Source: Azolla caroliniana
Lineage: Eukaryota > Polypodiophyta
Length of the DNA stretch: 64,000 nucleotides
NCBI GenBank assembly: GCA_043228905.1
Contig: JBHGNT010000022.1
Span: 6,882,001-6,946,000, forward strand
Direction of reading: 5' to 3'
Notes under the pieces: generated by a model
Seen by the model: the letters and a program-made list of their open reading frames with translations, nothing else
Databases searched by the model: none
What the model was told of the DNA's origin: nothing
Position numbers and translations under genes: made by a program
Shown here: piece after piece, positions 1 to 11,441 of the stretch
Numbering within the stretch: the stretch's first letter is position 1
Layout of the letters: every line of letters begins with the position of its first letter

Positions 1-52
1 TGTAATCCGGCTAAGCCAGTTTGTCTACAAGCATCCACACGTTATTCTTTTC
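1..52 (+). repeat. Remnant of a copia LTR 3' end
   Basis: The first 30 or so bases (CCGGCTAAGCCAGTTTGTCT and neighbours) align by eye with the last 50 bases of the LTR at 63548-63960 (CGGCTAAGCTGGTTTATCT). Copia integrase coding sequence begins immediately after, so the LTR end abuts the interior of another element. It is probably the right edge of an LTR inserted into, or joined by deletion to, copia element A. The rest lies outside the window. Confidence 0.45.
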
Positions 53-2428
53 AGTTGTCCGAACCGACAATGGTGGTGAATATAAAGGGCAATTTGAGGA
101 ATACTGCAAGGCCCATGGTATTCAAATCGAATACACTATACCAAAGACCCCTTAGTTGAATGGGTTTTCAAAGAGGATGAATCGAACAATCATGGAGAGA
201 GTAAGGAGCATGCTCTCTCACGCAAAACTGTCGAAATTGTACTGGGATTGAGGCGATGTACACAGTTGTTTACCTGATCAACAGGTCCCCCTTAGTACCA
301 TTCTGTCCCACAGAGGGTGTGGATAGGAAAGGATGACTTCTACCGACACCTAAGGGTGTTTGGATGCGTAGTGTATATACATGTGGCTAAGGATCAGAGG
401 TCGAAGCTCGATATTCATGGGATACTCGGAGGACGAGTTCGGCTACAGGCTATGGGACCTTGTCAACAAGAAGGTAGTGAGCAGTCGGGATGTATTCTTC
501 TTGGAAGAAAAGACAATAGAGGATTGGGAGCAACAGGATTTTGAATTGACTTCCTAGTCGCCTACCATTACCATCGACGTAAGCCAAGTGAACCGACACA
601 GTCGGTTGTTCAGAGACTGTCAGTCGGTATAGCCGAATCCGAGTTGGTGGACTCGAAGCAACTAACAAATACAAAAGGGTCGGAGTTGGAAGACCTATTG
701 AAGTCGATCGAAGAATACGAATCGGAATCAGCTAACTCCCAATGATCGATCGACACATATGAATCCGAGCCGAGAGAAGAGTCGGCAAAGACATTTGAAC
801 CAGAGCCGACAACAAGTGGAAGGAGATACCCACTCAGAGAATGGAGAGCATCGATGACATATGCCAATCAATACATCCTCTTGGCCAATGAAGGTGAGCC
901 ACAGTGCTATGAAGAAGCCATAGCTAATGAGCACAAGGAGAAATGACTAAGCGCAATTCAAGATGAGATGGACTCCCTGCATGAAAACTACACCTATGAC
1001 CTGGTAGAACTACCGAAAGGTAAGAGAGCACTCAAGAACAAATGGGTCTACAAGGTGAAGATTGGAGAAGTCGACAACACACTCAGGTACAAAGCCCGCA
1101 TTGTGGTAAAGGGGTTGCAATAGAAAAAGGGTGTCAATTTCGACGAAATATTCGCACCAATCGTGAAGATGGTATCAATCCGAATTGTTCTGAGCATTGC
1201 TGCGAGCATGAATCTGGAGATCGAACAAATGGATGTCAAGAAGGAATTCTTGCAGGGGGAGCTGGATGAAGAGATCTACATGCAGTAGCCCAAAGGCTTT
1301 GTGGAGAAAGGGAAAGAGAACCTTGCGTGTCGACTGAAGAAAAGCTTGTATGGGTTGAAACAAGCTATGTGCCAATGGTACAAGAAGTTTGAATCCTTCA
1401 TGATGGAACATCGGTTCTAGAAAGCACAGGTTGATCACTGTGTGTTCGTCAAAAGGTACAAAGAAGGTGGCTTCTTGATTCTCTTATTATATGTGGATGA
1501 CATGTTGATAGTCAAACAAGACACAAAGAGGATCATGAGCTTGAAGAAAGCACTAGGCAAGTCCTTTGCCATAAAAGATCTTGGACCGGCTAAATAGATC
1601 TTAGGGATGCACATAGTTTGAGATAGAAGTAAGAAAGTGTTGTGGTTGTCAAAAGAGAAATACGTGACAAAGATCCTAGAAAGATTCAACATGTTAGAGT
1701 CAAGGCAAGTTGGCTCTATGTTGCCGATCAACTACAAGCTGAATGCCAAGCAATGCCCAAGAGGGGAGAAAGAAAAGGTTGAGATGAAGAAAGTACCATA
1801 TGCCTCAGCCGTCGGCAGTTTAATGTATGCTATGGTTTGTACAAGACCAAACATAGCATTTGTTGTGGGGGCAATAAGCCGATATATGAGTAATCCAGGT
1901 AGAGAACACTAGGCAGTAGTGAAATGGATACTCGGGTACTTAAAAGGCACCTCAGGTGTGTGCCTTAGATATGGTGTCGGAAAACCCATGCTTGAGGGGT
2001 TTACCGACTTGGACATGTTGGGGGATGTAGACTCAAGTCGATCCACTTCAGGTTACGTGATGACCGATGTAGGGGGAGCAGTGTCGTGGCAATCACGATT
2101 GCAAAAGTATGTGGCGTTGTCAACCACAAAGGCAGAGTACATGGCAGTGGTAGAGGAAAGGAAAGAGCTAATATGGATGAGAAATTTCCTCACCAAGTTG
2201 GGGATGAAGCAAAGGGATTTCTTGCTTCATTGTGTCAGCCAGAGTGCCATACATCTAGCAAAGAATTCTGCATACCACTCTCGAACTAAGCACATACAAA
2301 GAAGGTATCACTGTTTGCGGGAAAAAGTGGAAGAAGAAGATTTTACCTTGGTAAAGATCCATACTGACGACAATGGATCTAACATACTGACAAAGATTCT
2401 ACCGATGGATAGACTCAGAGTCTATTGA
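53..2428 (+). pseudogene. Ty1/copia element A, decayed pol (integrase end, RT, RNase H)
   Basis: Reading across frames gives, in order, the end of an integrase core (RTDNGGEY near 65-95), the conserved integrase C-terminal region with FGYRLWDL, then a reverse transcriptase with [27 protein letters not shown] and the catalytic YVDD at 1490-1501. RNase H follows with STSGYV, ALSTTKAEYMA and the terminal SRTKHI and TDDNGSNILTK motifs, ending at the stop at 2428. This is standard copia domain order. The copy is dead, with several frameshifts in the integrase part and stops at conserved glutamine or tryptophan positions (TPQLNG, MQ-P, EHWAVVK). Its 5' part (LTR, gag, protease) is not in the window. 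Confidence 0.85.
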
Positions 2429-2466
2429 CAAAGGACTGGACTAACCGACTCCACCCATAGGAGAGT

Positions 2467-3040
2467 GAAGGGGGAGTCTATTAGGAATATGTCCCTCCTA
2501 TGGGAGCAGCCGACTAGTCGGTTTGAGTGTCGACAGTCGAAGACATGGAGAGTCGATAGTAGGAGAGTCCAAGCCGTGGACACGACCAACTAGCCAGGCC
2601 AACGGGATGGTCGAAGATAAGGCCGACTAGTTGGGCCAACTGGACAACCGACACTGGAGTCGACTAGTTGATTAGTCGGCTGAATAATTATTATTGTTAT
2701 AATAGGAATAGCCCATACAATGTATAAGTATAAATAAACTTAGGGCAAACATTGTAAGTGTATAGAATAGAAATGTTGTGAGCCTCCATTGTTAGAGTGA
2801 GATAGAGAAGAGAGAGGGCTAGAGGGAACAACGCCATAGCTAAGTGAGCTTAGACGGCAAGAACCCTGTGAGGCTGTTACACTCTGCAGTGAAAGAGTGT
2901 TTGTAATCTCGTCGTCTTGTACATCCACAATATAGTGCAGATCTGTTCTCCTGTGGTTTTCCCCATTTAGGGTTTCCACGTAAAATTGTGTACCTTGTTC
3001 ATTTTGTTGTTTTTCTGTTTCCTAGTTGTGTATTTTCGGC
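2467..3040 (+). repeat. Polypurine tract and 3' LTR of copia element A
   Basis: A polypurine tract (GAAGGGGGAG, about 2467-2476) follows the pol stop and is followed by TATTAGGAATATG, a decayed TGTTAGG LTR start near 2479. The LTR holds a TATA box (GTATAAATAAAC near 2726) and the GTTTCCACGTAAAATTGTG stretch typical of copia U5. The right edge is put near 3040 because Ty3 gag coding sequence of element B resumes on the other strand by about 3060. With no 5' LTR in view, the edge and the TSD cannot be fixed. Confidence 0.6.
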
Positions 3041-4800
3041 ATATCTTTCTCACGAATATTCGATTTGAATTCAACAAACTTCTTCTTGTCAACTTCCCAA
3101 ATTGTCGAGTGTGATATCCCGTTCATTATTCTCCTACAACATTCTAGCAACATTGTTGTTGTTGGCTTTGTCTACCCATTCCTTAGTCGCCTTCCGAACT
3201 ACTTCCTGCACTTCCCACTCGGATTGTTTGGTTTTGGTCCGAGTTGTGACTTGTTACACTTCCGCAGTTACCATGTTTACCACTAGAGCCTTCCCTTTGT
3301 CTTTCGTCAGACATTGATTTGCATAGTGTCCATCTTTTCTACAGATGTAGCAATTAGGTACTGATGGTCCATTGGATTCCCCGTTCTCATAACGCGATTA
3401 TCAAACATCCTATGGCTCTGGCTCATCTCAGGCTTTAGAATTATATTGGAATTGTCAGGATGCCTTGGGTCCCTTATTGTCGTCCCGTCTGTCGTCATTG
3501 AATCGACGATTAGGTGGTCAATTGTCATCATTTCGCCTTTGGTCATAAGAACTTCAATCATCATGATATTGATGACCTTTGTAAGGGTGTCGATCATTTC
3601 TATCATGCCTTGGTGAATAGTCACAGTCATAGTTGTTATGAGTATCCCTCCTATAATCATCTTGACGATCATCTTCTCTCCAATAATCATTGTAATGGTC
3701 ATCGTTTCAATAATCGCCCCTCTGATTTTGATCCGACCAATAATGATCATTGTATCTTGGCTGATCCTCGTCCTGAAAACGGTGCATCTACCGATTTCTC
3801 TCATCTTGGCAGTCGTCTTGAGGTTGTATCTGTCTTACCAGGGCCGCGACTTTGTTCAGAAGATTATATTCGCACTGATCGATCATATGTGCCTTTGAAT
3901 GATAGATCGGACAATGTGTGTGGAATGTGCATTCGATTGTAGAATGCCCTAGATTCAAACATGTCATGTTTTGAATTGCCTGTCGGAACCTTAATTCCTC
4001 CGTGGTAGGCAAGGACTTTTGTAATGATGCCATAGACATACTATTACTTGTTTGCATTTTATCCATTATGAATGCCTTGTCAATCACTTGTTCTAGTGAT
4101 TGATCTTTAAAATCAATCACAGCTAACGTTGTTCGAAGTGGCTCTCGTAGGGCCGACAAGAAAGTATCTTTCACATCTTCCTCGGGAAGAGGTCGTGCTA
4201 ACTACCTCCGTAGGTTTGAAACTGAATAATGAATTGTGGAATCGTCTCATGAGCTTCTTGATCAGTTATATAGAATTGACTCATGAGCTCTCTCTTTGGA
4301 ATTTGTCTATGGAATAACCTAAGAAATTTGCTAGTCAGTTGTTTAAAGGATTCAAACTCACCTACCTTATGTTGTGAGTACCAATTTGCCAATTACCTGT
4401 CAAGCGACAATCCGAATTCGATGATCTTTGATTTGTTAGCATCTGCTTCTGATAATCTTTGTGACACATTGTTAGCTTGCCATCTGGTAAGGAAAGCGCG
4501 CATATGTGCCTCTACGTCGGCCTCATCATTGTATTCGGGATAGGGATACGACATTGTATCATCCTCAAAAACTTCTCCTAAGTTTCTCAAGTAACGGTGC
4601 TAGTCAGACGGCTCCTCGTCTGAACTACTATAGGTGTATAAACCGGGAACTTCTCTTAATTCCCCTTCAACTTCTTGCAGGATTTGTTCGACAAACTTTG
4701 AACTATTGGAATTACCTTCTTCTGCACATTGGCTCTCCGATCTCGTGCGTGGTCTTCTACTTCCTGCAGGCTCGTCTGTCTCTGATCGACTAAGTGACAT
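3041..4800 (-). pseudogene. Ty3/gypsy element B, gag pseudogene (5' part of element only)
   Basis: Read on the minus strand, this is a Ty3 gag related to those of E, F and G. It has the MSYPYP segment near 4545, the gag core with FLRLFHRQIPKREL (near 4310) and LSALREPLRTTL (near 4150). Two CX2CX4HX4C zinc knuckles follow in the order seen in E-G, then an Asp/Arg-rich stretch, then a third knuckle CYICRKDGHYANQC near 3305-3345. A likely start is the ATG at 4800 (MSLSRSETDE), just after the leader. Several frameshifts and stops break it. Protease, RT and integrase are absent because the sequence runs into the LTR of copia A at about 3040, so A probably inserted here or a deletion joined them. 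Confidence 0.75.
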
Positions 4801-5395
4801 CCATTCACCTTGTTCTCTGCTCGCAGCAGATGTAATTGGGCGTGCCAAAATATTATGGTGTCTCTCTGTCGACCGACACAATGAGTCGAACTTCTTACTC
4901 CTTAAGTCGATCTATCAATAAGATTGTGGTTGGAGATATGGTGTTTGTCGACACTAGTTACATACTCAAATCTTTACGTAACAACGGTTACTCGGAACTC
5001 AATTAATGAGGCTTAGAACATAAGCTTTTGATCGATTGTTAGTTATAAATATAATCTGTGTAATCAAGAACATATTAGAACATGCGACATAGTAAATAAA
5101 TAGAGAACATGAATTAGAGCAGTTGACACAGTAAATATTCAAAATAGTCCGATAATGATACAATGCTCTCGGCCCCTTTTTATAGGCGACCTGAGAGACT
5201 CTTTCAAGATAGTACACTTGCCTGTTCGGCAAGAACCACAGTTACACTAACTATCCTATTTCCCAAATTACTCTATTTTGTACTTGGAAAAAATTACAAT
5301 TCGACTACTATCTTTTCACATTCGTCCGACTCCGACTACTTTGTTGACCTTTAGACTTCGGGTAGTCGACCAACTAACACTAGTCATACAAAACA
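4801..5395 (-). repeat. Leader, primer-binding site and 5' LTR of element B
   Basis: On the minus strand the candidate PBS TGGCACGCCCAATTAC starts at 4847, preceded by an LTR whose end is placed at about 4859 (TGTC on the plus strand). The LTR has a good TATA box (CTATAAAAAGGGG, near 5175-5187) upstream of AT-rich sequence. Element E has the same PBS type (TTTGGCACGC). The outer edge, near 5395, is approximate because no second LTR is present. Confidence 0.5.
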
Positions 5396-6250
5396 TGTTA
5401 TCTTTCTACAGTATAAGTTGTTGTAATAATAAACTTACATCACCACTACAACTTATCATTTGTACTTTGTATCATTGCACATTTCTGAGATTCCATGAAT
5501 GTGATCATTTTGAAGGCTTTGAATAAAACATTGGCAAAGTTTTAATCATGAGTACATGACAACCTGCTTTCATTTTTACCTAAACTCGTGTCCAATATTA
5601 TTGTATTTTCCTTATGAATATTAATCATTGGCTATAGGTGCTAATGATGGGGAGCATAGACATCATAAGAGATACTGAGATATGAATGGAATGGATTTGG
5701 GTTTAAATGTCAAGAAAGTAAAATTAAGAGTGTAACAAATGACAATGAGCTTCCTATTTTTTACTTCCTCTTTATATCACTATATCACAATGGACAGGCA
5801 AAGATGGTGTCTGTAAGAGCTACAACTACAATTCAGAATTGATTGAAGATTGCTTGATGTTCTACACATACATGAATATTATTTACGAAACAATTATATG
5901 CATTATGGTGGCATGCCACATGGAAGGCTCAATTTCATTTGGTTATGCTATATGGTGGTATCTACAAAAGAATGCGTGGATGTGTGGTGCACAAGACTGC
6001 TCCTTAGCCCTCATAGTCCACAGAACCCACTGGGCATGGGTAACGATTGGATGTACGCAAATTGGCACGAGCAAAATTTATCTCGCTCTGGGAAACCACA
6101 CCATTGGTGGACTTCACATCAGGACATCCAAAATGGTGCTTCCAGCCCCCTCACTAGCTCTACCCCCCTAGCAAATCACCTAGAAAACACATTTTAGACA
6201 TGGAGTTTTTGAATATCCATAAGGACCACTTGTAAAAAGAAAGAAAGTGT
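5396..6250. other. Unassigned spacer left of copia C
   Basis: About 850 bases between the LTR of B and the left LTR of C. Open frames near 5839-6197 show no recognisable motif and look fortuitous. The last five bases (AGTGT, 6246-6250) are the left target-site duplication of C, so this was the insertion target. Confidence 0.4.
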
Positions 6251-6510
6251 TGTTATAGAATAGAGTGATTAAGTAAGATCAAAGAATGATTAGATATTAA
6301 TCACGATCACAATACAATATCTAGATAGAACTCATAGGCTATGCTCATCTTTATATCTTCAAAATGATTGAGATACATAAGTTTTATGACTTACAAGATG
6401 ATGAGATGCATGCATACTATTTACATCATGAAGTCTTCTTAACTAGAGTTTAAGACTAAGATAAGTATAGCATAACTCCTATTATGCATGAGTTCATAAC
6501 ACTCCCCCTC
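6251..6510 (-). repeat. 3' LTR and polypurine tract of copia C
   Basis: LTR at 6251-6501, identical in length to the one at 24557-24807. Directly inside it (6502-6510) the minus strand reads GAGGGGGAG, a canonical polypurine tract, which fixes the element's orientation. Confidence 0.93.
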
Positions 6511-6529
6511 ATCTCATCATCATTGGTTT

Positions 6530-7796
6530 AGCTCATCAGCTCTGATAATCTTTTGAGTCCAAGAGAAGGAATGTTTAGCCAATGTTTTGATGCAGGTAAA
6601 CTTTTGGTAAAAATATCTGCCAAGTTCTTGCTTGATTGAATAGGTTGTATGTTGATATAATTATCATTAAGCTCACGAGTAAAGAAAAACTTGGGAGAAA
6701 TATGTTTGATTCGATCACCTTTAATAAAGCCTTTCTTGAATTGATTAATACAAGCATAATTATCTTCATAGATAATTGTTGGTAATGATGGGCCGATAAA
6801 ATCACAAGAACTTTCAATATGCCCAATTAAGCGTTGTAACCATAGGCATTCTCAGCTTGCTTCATGTAATGCCAATATCTCAGCATGATTTGAAGATGTT
6901 GCAGCCAATGTTTGCTTTGTTGATCGCCAAGAGATCGTTGTGCCACCAAAAAGGAAAACATATCCTATTTGTGATCTGCCAACGTGAGGGTCAGATAAAA
7001 ACCCAGCATCAGAATAACCGGTCAATTGACTGTGCATAGAATCGCTGGTAAAGAAAAGACCCATATCTTGAGTGCCTTGTAAATATCGGAAAATCTGCTT
7101 AATTCCAATCCAGTGTCTTTTGGTAGGATCGTGACTATATCGAGCCAGCAAATTGACAACGAACGAAATGTCCGGACGCGTACAATTGGCCAAGTACATA
7201 AGAGCACCAACAACAGCCATGTAAGGATATTGTGGTCCCAATGTTGACTCGTTAGAAGATCTTGGCCGAAATGGGTCACGAGAAGGATCCAGAGAGCGCA
7301 CAACCATAGGAGTTCTAATAGAATGAGCTTGATCCATAGAAAACCGTTTTAATATTTTATGGATATAAGAGCTCTGATGAAGAAGAGTTCCATTAGATAG
7401 GTGCTCAATCTGAAGACCCAAGCAGAATGTAGTTAAACTGAGATCTTTCATTTCAAATTGGCATCTAAGCATAGCAACAACATCTTCAATAGCATTGGAT
7501 GTTCCAGTAATATTGAGATCATCAACATAAATAGCAATGATGACAAATTCTTTGAGATAATGCTTGATAAATATACAAGGACAAATATCATCATTCTTAA
7601 ATCCATGAGAAAGAAGATATTGAGAAAGATGTTGATACAACATACGACTGGCTTGTTTAAGTCCATAAAGTGACTAACATAACTTGATCGATGGATTGAG
7701 AAATTTTCCAAGCTGCATAGATTTGCAAAGTTCTTCAGGTATCTTCATGTATATATCTTTATCCAAATCACCATAAAGATAGGCTATAACCACATC
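6530..7796 (-). pseudogene. Copia C pol, RT C-terminal half and RNase H
   Basis: From 7796 downward the frame reads DVVIAYLYGDLDKDIYMKIPE, then the RT active site YVDD at 7518-7529. The RT thumb, TRPDISFVV and the RNase H region with DAGF, RSQIGYVF and AATSSNHAEILALHEAS follow. After a stop near 6852 the RNase H tail continues to about 6535 (NLADIFTK). RT residues are intact but there are at least two stops, near 7680 and 6850. The upstream half of RT resumes at 17173; the shared 5-mer CATGA shows that F split this gene and the frame is continuous across the joint. Confidence 0.88.
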
Positions 7797-7801
7797 CATG
7801 A

Positions 7802-8225
7802 TGTTAACTCTTAGGGCCGGACAATGGCCTAACACAGGGTGTCTACGGAAGACACTTCACCAAAGGGGTGTTACGGCAAGAGGATTAGGCTCAACGATTA
7901 ATCCGACTTAATTAGGTTACTTAGCAAGATCGTCCTTAATAATCACACGCGTAAGATATAACAATGAATGCAGAACGACAATTAACATAGAGAGATAAAA
8001 ACATTGAGCTTCATTAATTATCCGCTCAACATTACATTGTATCCGGGCCTTTAAATAGGTTTCCGGTTTCAGTGCCATTCGCACCTGTTCGGGATCGGTC
8101 CAGATCCGGAACGGCATACCGATTCCGGTCCGTCCGTCCACACTAATAGCTCACTTATAACCATTCCTTAATAATTAAATAACTCCTTCGTTTCACACTC
8201 TGGACTCCTTTGCTGGCCGGTAACA
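7802..8225 (-). repeat. 3' LTR of element F
   Basis: Minus-strand LTR starting TGTTACCGGCC (8225) and ending GAGTTAACA (7802), matching the G LTRs. It includes the TATTTAAAGG box, read on the minus strand near 8045-8055. Just outside it (about 8226-8255) lies the conserved ACGGGCGTGCCA block discussed for element E. Confidence 0.92.
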
Positions 8226-8280
8226 CATGGCACGCCCGTGGGACAGTACCTTGTATGTCGAATCCACCATCCGACCCTTG

Positions 8281-11052
8281 CTATTCTTCGTCCAAAATAT
8301 CCAAAATGCTTTGTTTGAGAGTCTCCAATGGTTCATCTGGAATTGGTTGTTGTTGTTGTTGTTGTGGTTGTTGCTGCTGTTATTGCTGCTCCGTTGATGG
8401 CTGCTACGGCTGCTCCTCCATTTGTTGCTCTGACACTGGCGTTACCGTCGTAGTGGTCTCCGTTTGACTGGTTCCGGCCTAGCCCTCGTCCGGCGACGGT
8501 TCCTCATCACTAAGGTTAACCGTTGCCGCTTCTCGTGCTTTTTCTTCCCGAACCCGGGACCGCTCGTAGCTCTCAAACTGGATTTGAGCATCCAGCCTAT
8601 CATCGTCTAGCTGAGCTACGAGTTGCCGGACCTACACCAGTTCTTCATCCGTCAGGACTTGGAAGTCTTCGGCCAGCTCGTCCCGTATGGCGGTGAAGTC
8701 CTCGGAAGTCAACATGTAACAATCATCTCCTTCCTTCCGCCGGTTTTCCACGTCTGCCCGTAGCAATTGGAGTTCCGCCGTATTTTGTGCCCACTTTGTC
8801 CACCATCTTACGGAGCTTTCGTCAATCAAGCATTTTGTCTGATTCAGCCATGGCCGGAGGATGCACTGAATCCTGCCCGTTCCCATCTGCGATTTGATCT
8901 CCGCAGCTTGTTGTTCCTCCTTCAATTGCTTGATGATTTTGACGTTGTCTTCCGCCTACTCCTTGTAATGCGTCAATTGCCCTTCATATGTGCTTTGTAA
9001 TTTTTGCAATATTGTTGACGCTCTCTCCCTTTCTTCCTGTTGTTGCCTCTGGAGCTCCATCCAGACACTCTCCGCCTCGTCCAGCCGTCTTGTATTTTCC
9101 GCTCGTTCGTCGGCGAGCGCCGTCGCGGCCTGATCAACTTCCTGCCGGAGCTCGGCCATCCGTTCCTTATGCTCCGTTTCTAGCCGTTTGTAGTCCCAGT
9201 GCAGGTGCTCAAAATCATCTGTCTTTTGCTTGAGCCGTACATTGATCTGTCGACGGGCCCGATCCTCGCGGTCCTTCTACTGGCGGAGCTCCTCCTTTAG
9301 CCGTTCAATTTCCATTTCCGCCGTCTTCCGCAGCTTGTCCTTTTCCTGCAGCACTTTGTCTTTTTCCTCCCTTAGCCGGTCGTAAGCTTGATGGCCTTTT
9401 CAGAGGCTCTCCTCTACCCGGCTGAGGTTCTCAGCAGTCTTCTTTAATTCTGCTTTGGCCGAGGTCTTCAATTCCCGTTCACGGCTCCTTGGCGCTTCTT
9501 GTGCGGCAAGTTCATCTCTCAATTCCGCAAGCTCCTGGGCTTGCGCTGCATCTCTCTCTGGAATGGTTTCCGTTGCCGGGGTCTTATTAGTATGTACAGG
9601 TTGGTCTGTTTCTTTACTCTGTACACTTACCGGAGTCACCGGTGCTTGGATCTGTGTTGCCGTTAAGGCCATTTTGGCCATTTCTGTCGTGACTTGATCC
9701 AAGTCTTTTTCAAGGCACCGGATTCTGGACTGGGCCGTCTCTAGTTGTTCGGTTGTGATGAGCACCCGTTCGCTTTGCGCTCTTTCTTCCGCCTCAATAT
9801 ACCCCACTGCTCTGGCAATCTATTCTCCTATCCACCGGAGCCACAAGCTACTGGTGCATTGTTGTTGCGCTTGCACGGAGGTTTGACGGATGGGCTCGCT
9901 TGTGGGTGGGTGGTCCCGCCTGATTGCGCCAAGTTGCAATTCCATTTCTGCTCGTGGATCACCCTGTTGTCCTGGTTCCCCTTGCGCTTCTTCTTGGTTG
10001 ACCGAGGGAGGCTGCATTGACCTTTCTGGCTCTGGCGGAACGGGACTTGCCGGTGTTGCCGGTGGTGCAGGGGCTTCTGATTCCGGTGCCATGCGCACCG
10101 GTTCCGGTTCCTCCCTTGGCGTGGGAGTCTCAGTATGGGGAGCCGGTGTTCCCTCCGTCTGAGGGTCCGAACGTTTCCCGGCTGCCTCAACGGTCCTTGA
10201 CGACAACCGTCGCTGGAGGTGCTCCGTAGGCTCCTCCTCTATTTCCTCTTCCTGAGTCCCGGCATTGAGTTTCGCCGCCAAGGGGTCCGCTTCTCTATTC
10301 ACCGGTCGGCGGAGTGTAATCTTTACGGGCCGTACCGGTGGTTCCTCCTACGCATCCGTTGGCCGCTTCCGGCTGGCGCTCTCCTTTCCCGCCTGTTCTG
10401 TGTCCGCCGCCTTCCCCTTAGTGGCCTTAGAGGCCAACAACTGTTGTCTTTTGGAAGCAGTCTTTGGGGTGCCGTCCACCACTCTTCCCCACTTCTTGGG
10501 CTCGACGGGCTCAACGGGTGGCACAAGCAAGGTGAGCCATTGCGTTACTACGTGCCATATCTTCCGTCCGTCTCGACCTTCTTTGCCATCTTTTCCTCTG
10601 ACGATCTCGATCGCCGCACACAAACCGTCTGCGATCAATACCGACCAATCCACCTTGATCCCTTCATAGGTGGTGATGATCATCCCTGCCCGGTTCTACG
10701 GCATGACAGGGGGTCTAGGGTACACACGGTCGTATTCGTGGAGCACACGGGCAATCTCGCGGAACAACATATCTCCGCCGACCTGTGTCCAGTAGCCCTT
10801 GCTGGCTAGGGAGTACTCACCAAAATACTTGATGAGTTGCTCCAAGGTCGGATTGTCGATCGTGAATATGCCTCCCTCCGGAAGGCCTGTTAATGCACGG
10901 ATCGCCTCCTCCGTTATGACCTCTGTGTCGATTTCTTTGATCACCTTGTCGGCTTCTTTGTGTGGCGGTGCCTCCATAATCGTCAAGAAGCCCTCGAGTC
11001 CGTGTTGGTTTAGCCATTTCTTGGCGGCTTCCGACAGCGTTTGTGGGTCCAT
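8281..11052 (-). pseudogene. Element F ORF3, coiled-coil protein of unknown function (pseudogenised)
   Basis: Minus-strand ORF downstream of integrase, from ATG at 11052 (MDPQTLSEAAKKW) to TAG at 8281, about 924 codons. In order: an N-terminal domain of about 150 residues with KYFGEYSLASKGYWTQ and YEGIKVDW; a basic then Pro/Glu-rich linker; a long heptad-like coiled coil rich in E, K, Q and L (about codons 380-720); the LRADVENRRKEGDDCY block near 8740; a Gln-rich stretch; and the C-terminus LKQSILDILDEE. No signal peptide or membrane segment is evident. Compared with G it has nonsense changes mostly of CAG-to-TAG type. I do not know its function. Presence at the same place in E, F and G suggests an element-encoded protein, not a chance ORF. 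Confidence 0.8.
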
Positions 11053-11393
11053 GTCTGTGTCGAGGTCGGATTGTGGTGGCGAGGTTGGATGGTGATGAGA
11101 GTGAGAGTGAGAGAGAGAGAGAGTTCTAAAAGCGGGGGTTCTCTGTGCGTAGGTTCTCGTCTGATGATCTGCCAACGCCTTGGTGCTTCTATGCTCCTGG
11201 GTTCGCGAAATGAGAAGGTCTCCATGCGCTGTGGTTTTTCTCTGTGCATTCTGGCGCCTTTTTCGAGCGTGTGCACGTCGTGTCCTAAAATAGCATTATG
11301 TCCTGTGGCGGCGCTTAAATGCCCACTACGTACCTTTTCGCTCCTCGCTCTCTCGTCCGTTCATACCTCGCTTTTGCATGATTACTTCGCTTT

Positions 11394-11427
11394 TTTTTTC
11401 TTTCTTTTTTTTTCTTTTTTTTTTTTA
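11394..11427 (-). other. A-rich purine tract between pol and ORF3 of F
   Basis: Just after the pol stop at 11442 the minus strand reads a run of A with a few G for about 34 bases. The same place in G (44622-44640) is also A-rich. This could be a spacer, an internal polypurine primer or part of an ORF3 leader. Role unknown. Confidence 0.4.
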
Positions 11428-11441
11428 AATGTAGTGTGAGG

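Noticed and set aside
3514-3942. Plus-strand open frames over the gag of element B rich in His, Asn and Asp
   Set aside because: They are the antisense of the Asp/Arg-rich gag tail on the minus strand. The same effect appears at 15525-15896 and 54583-54949.
5839-6197. Overlapping open frames of 110-115 codons
   Set aside because: Two frames are open at once, the composition is unremarkable and no family motif is visible.
8340-8400. Cys-rich peptide (repeated Cys codons) on the plus strand
   Set aside because: It is the wrong-strand reading of the CAG/CAA Gln-rich tail of ORF3.
9820-10809. Long plus-strand frames opposite ORF3 of F
   Set aside because: They mirror the GC-rich linker and coiled-coil coding sequence on the minus strand and have no motif of their own.
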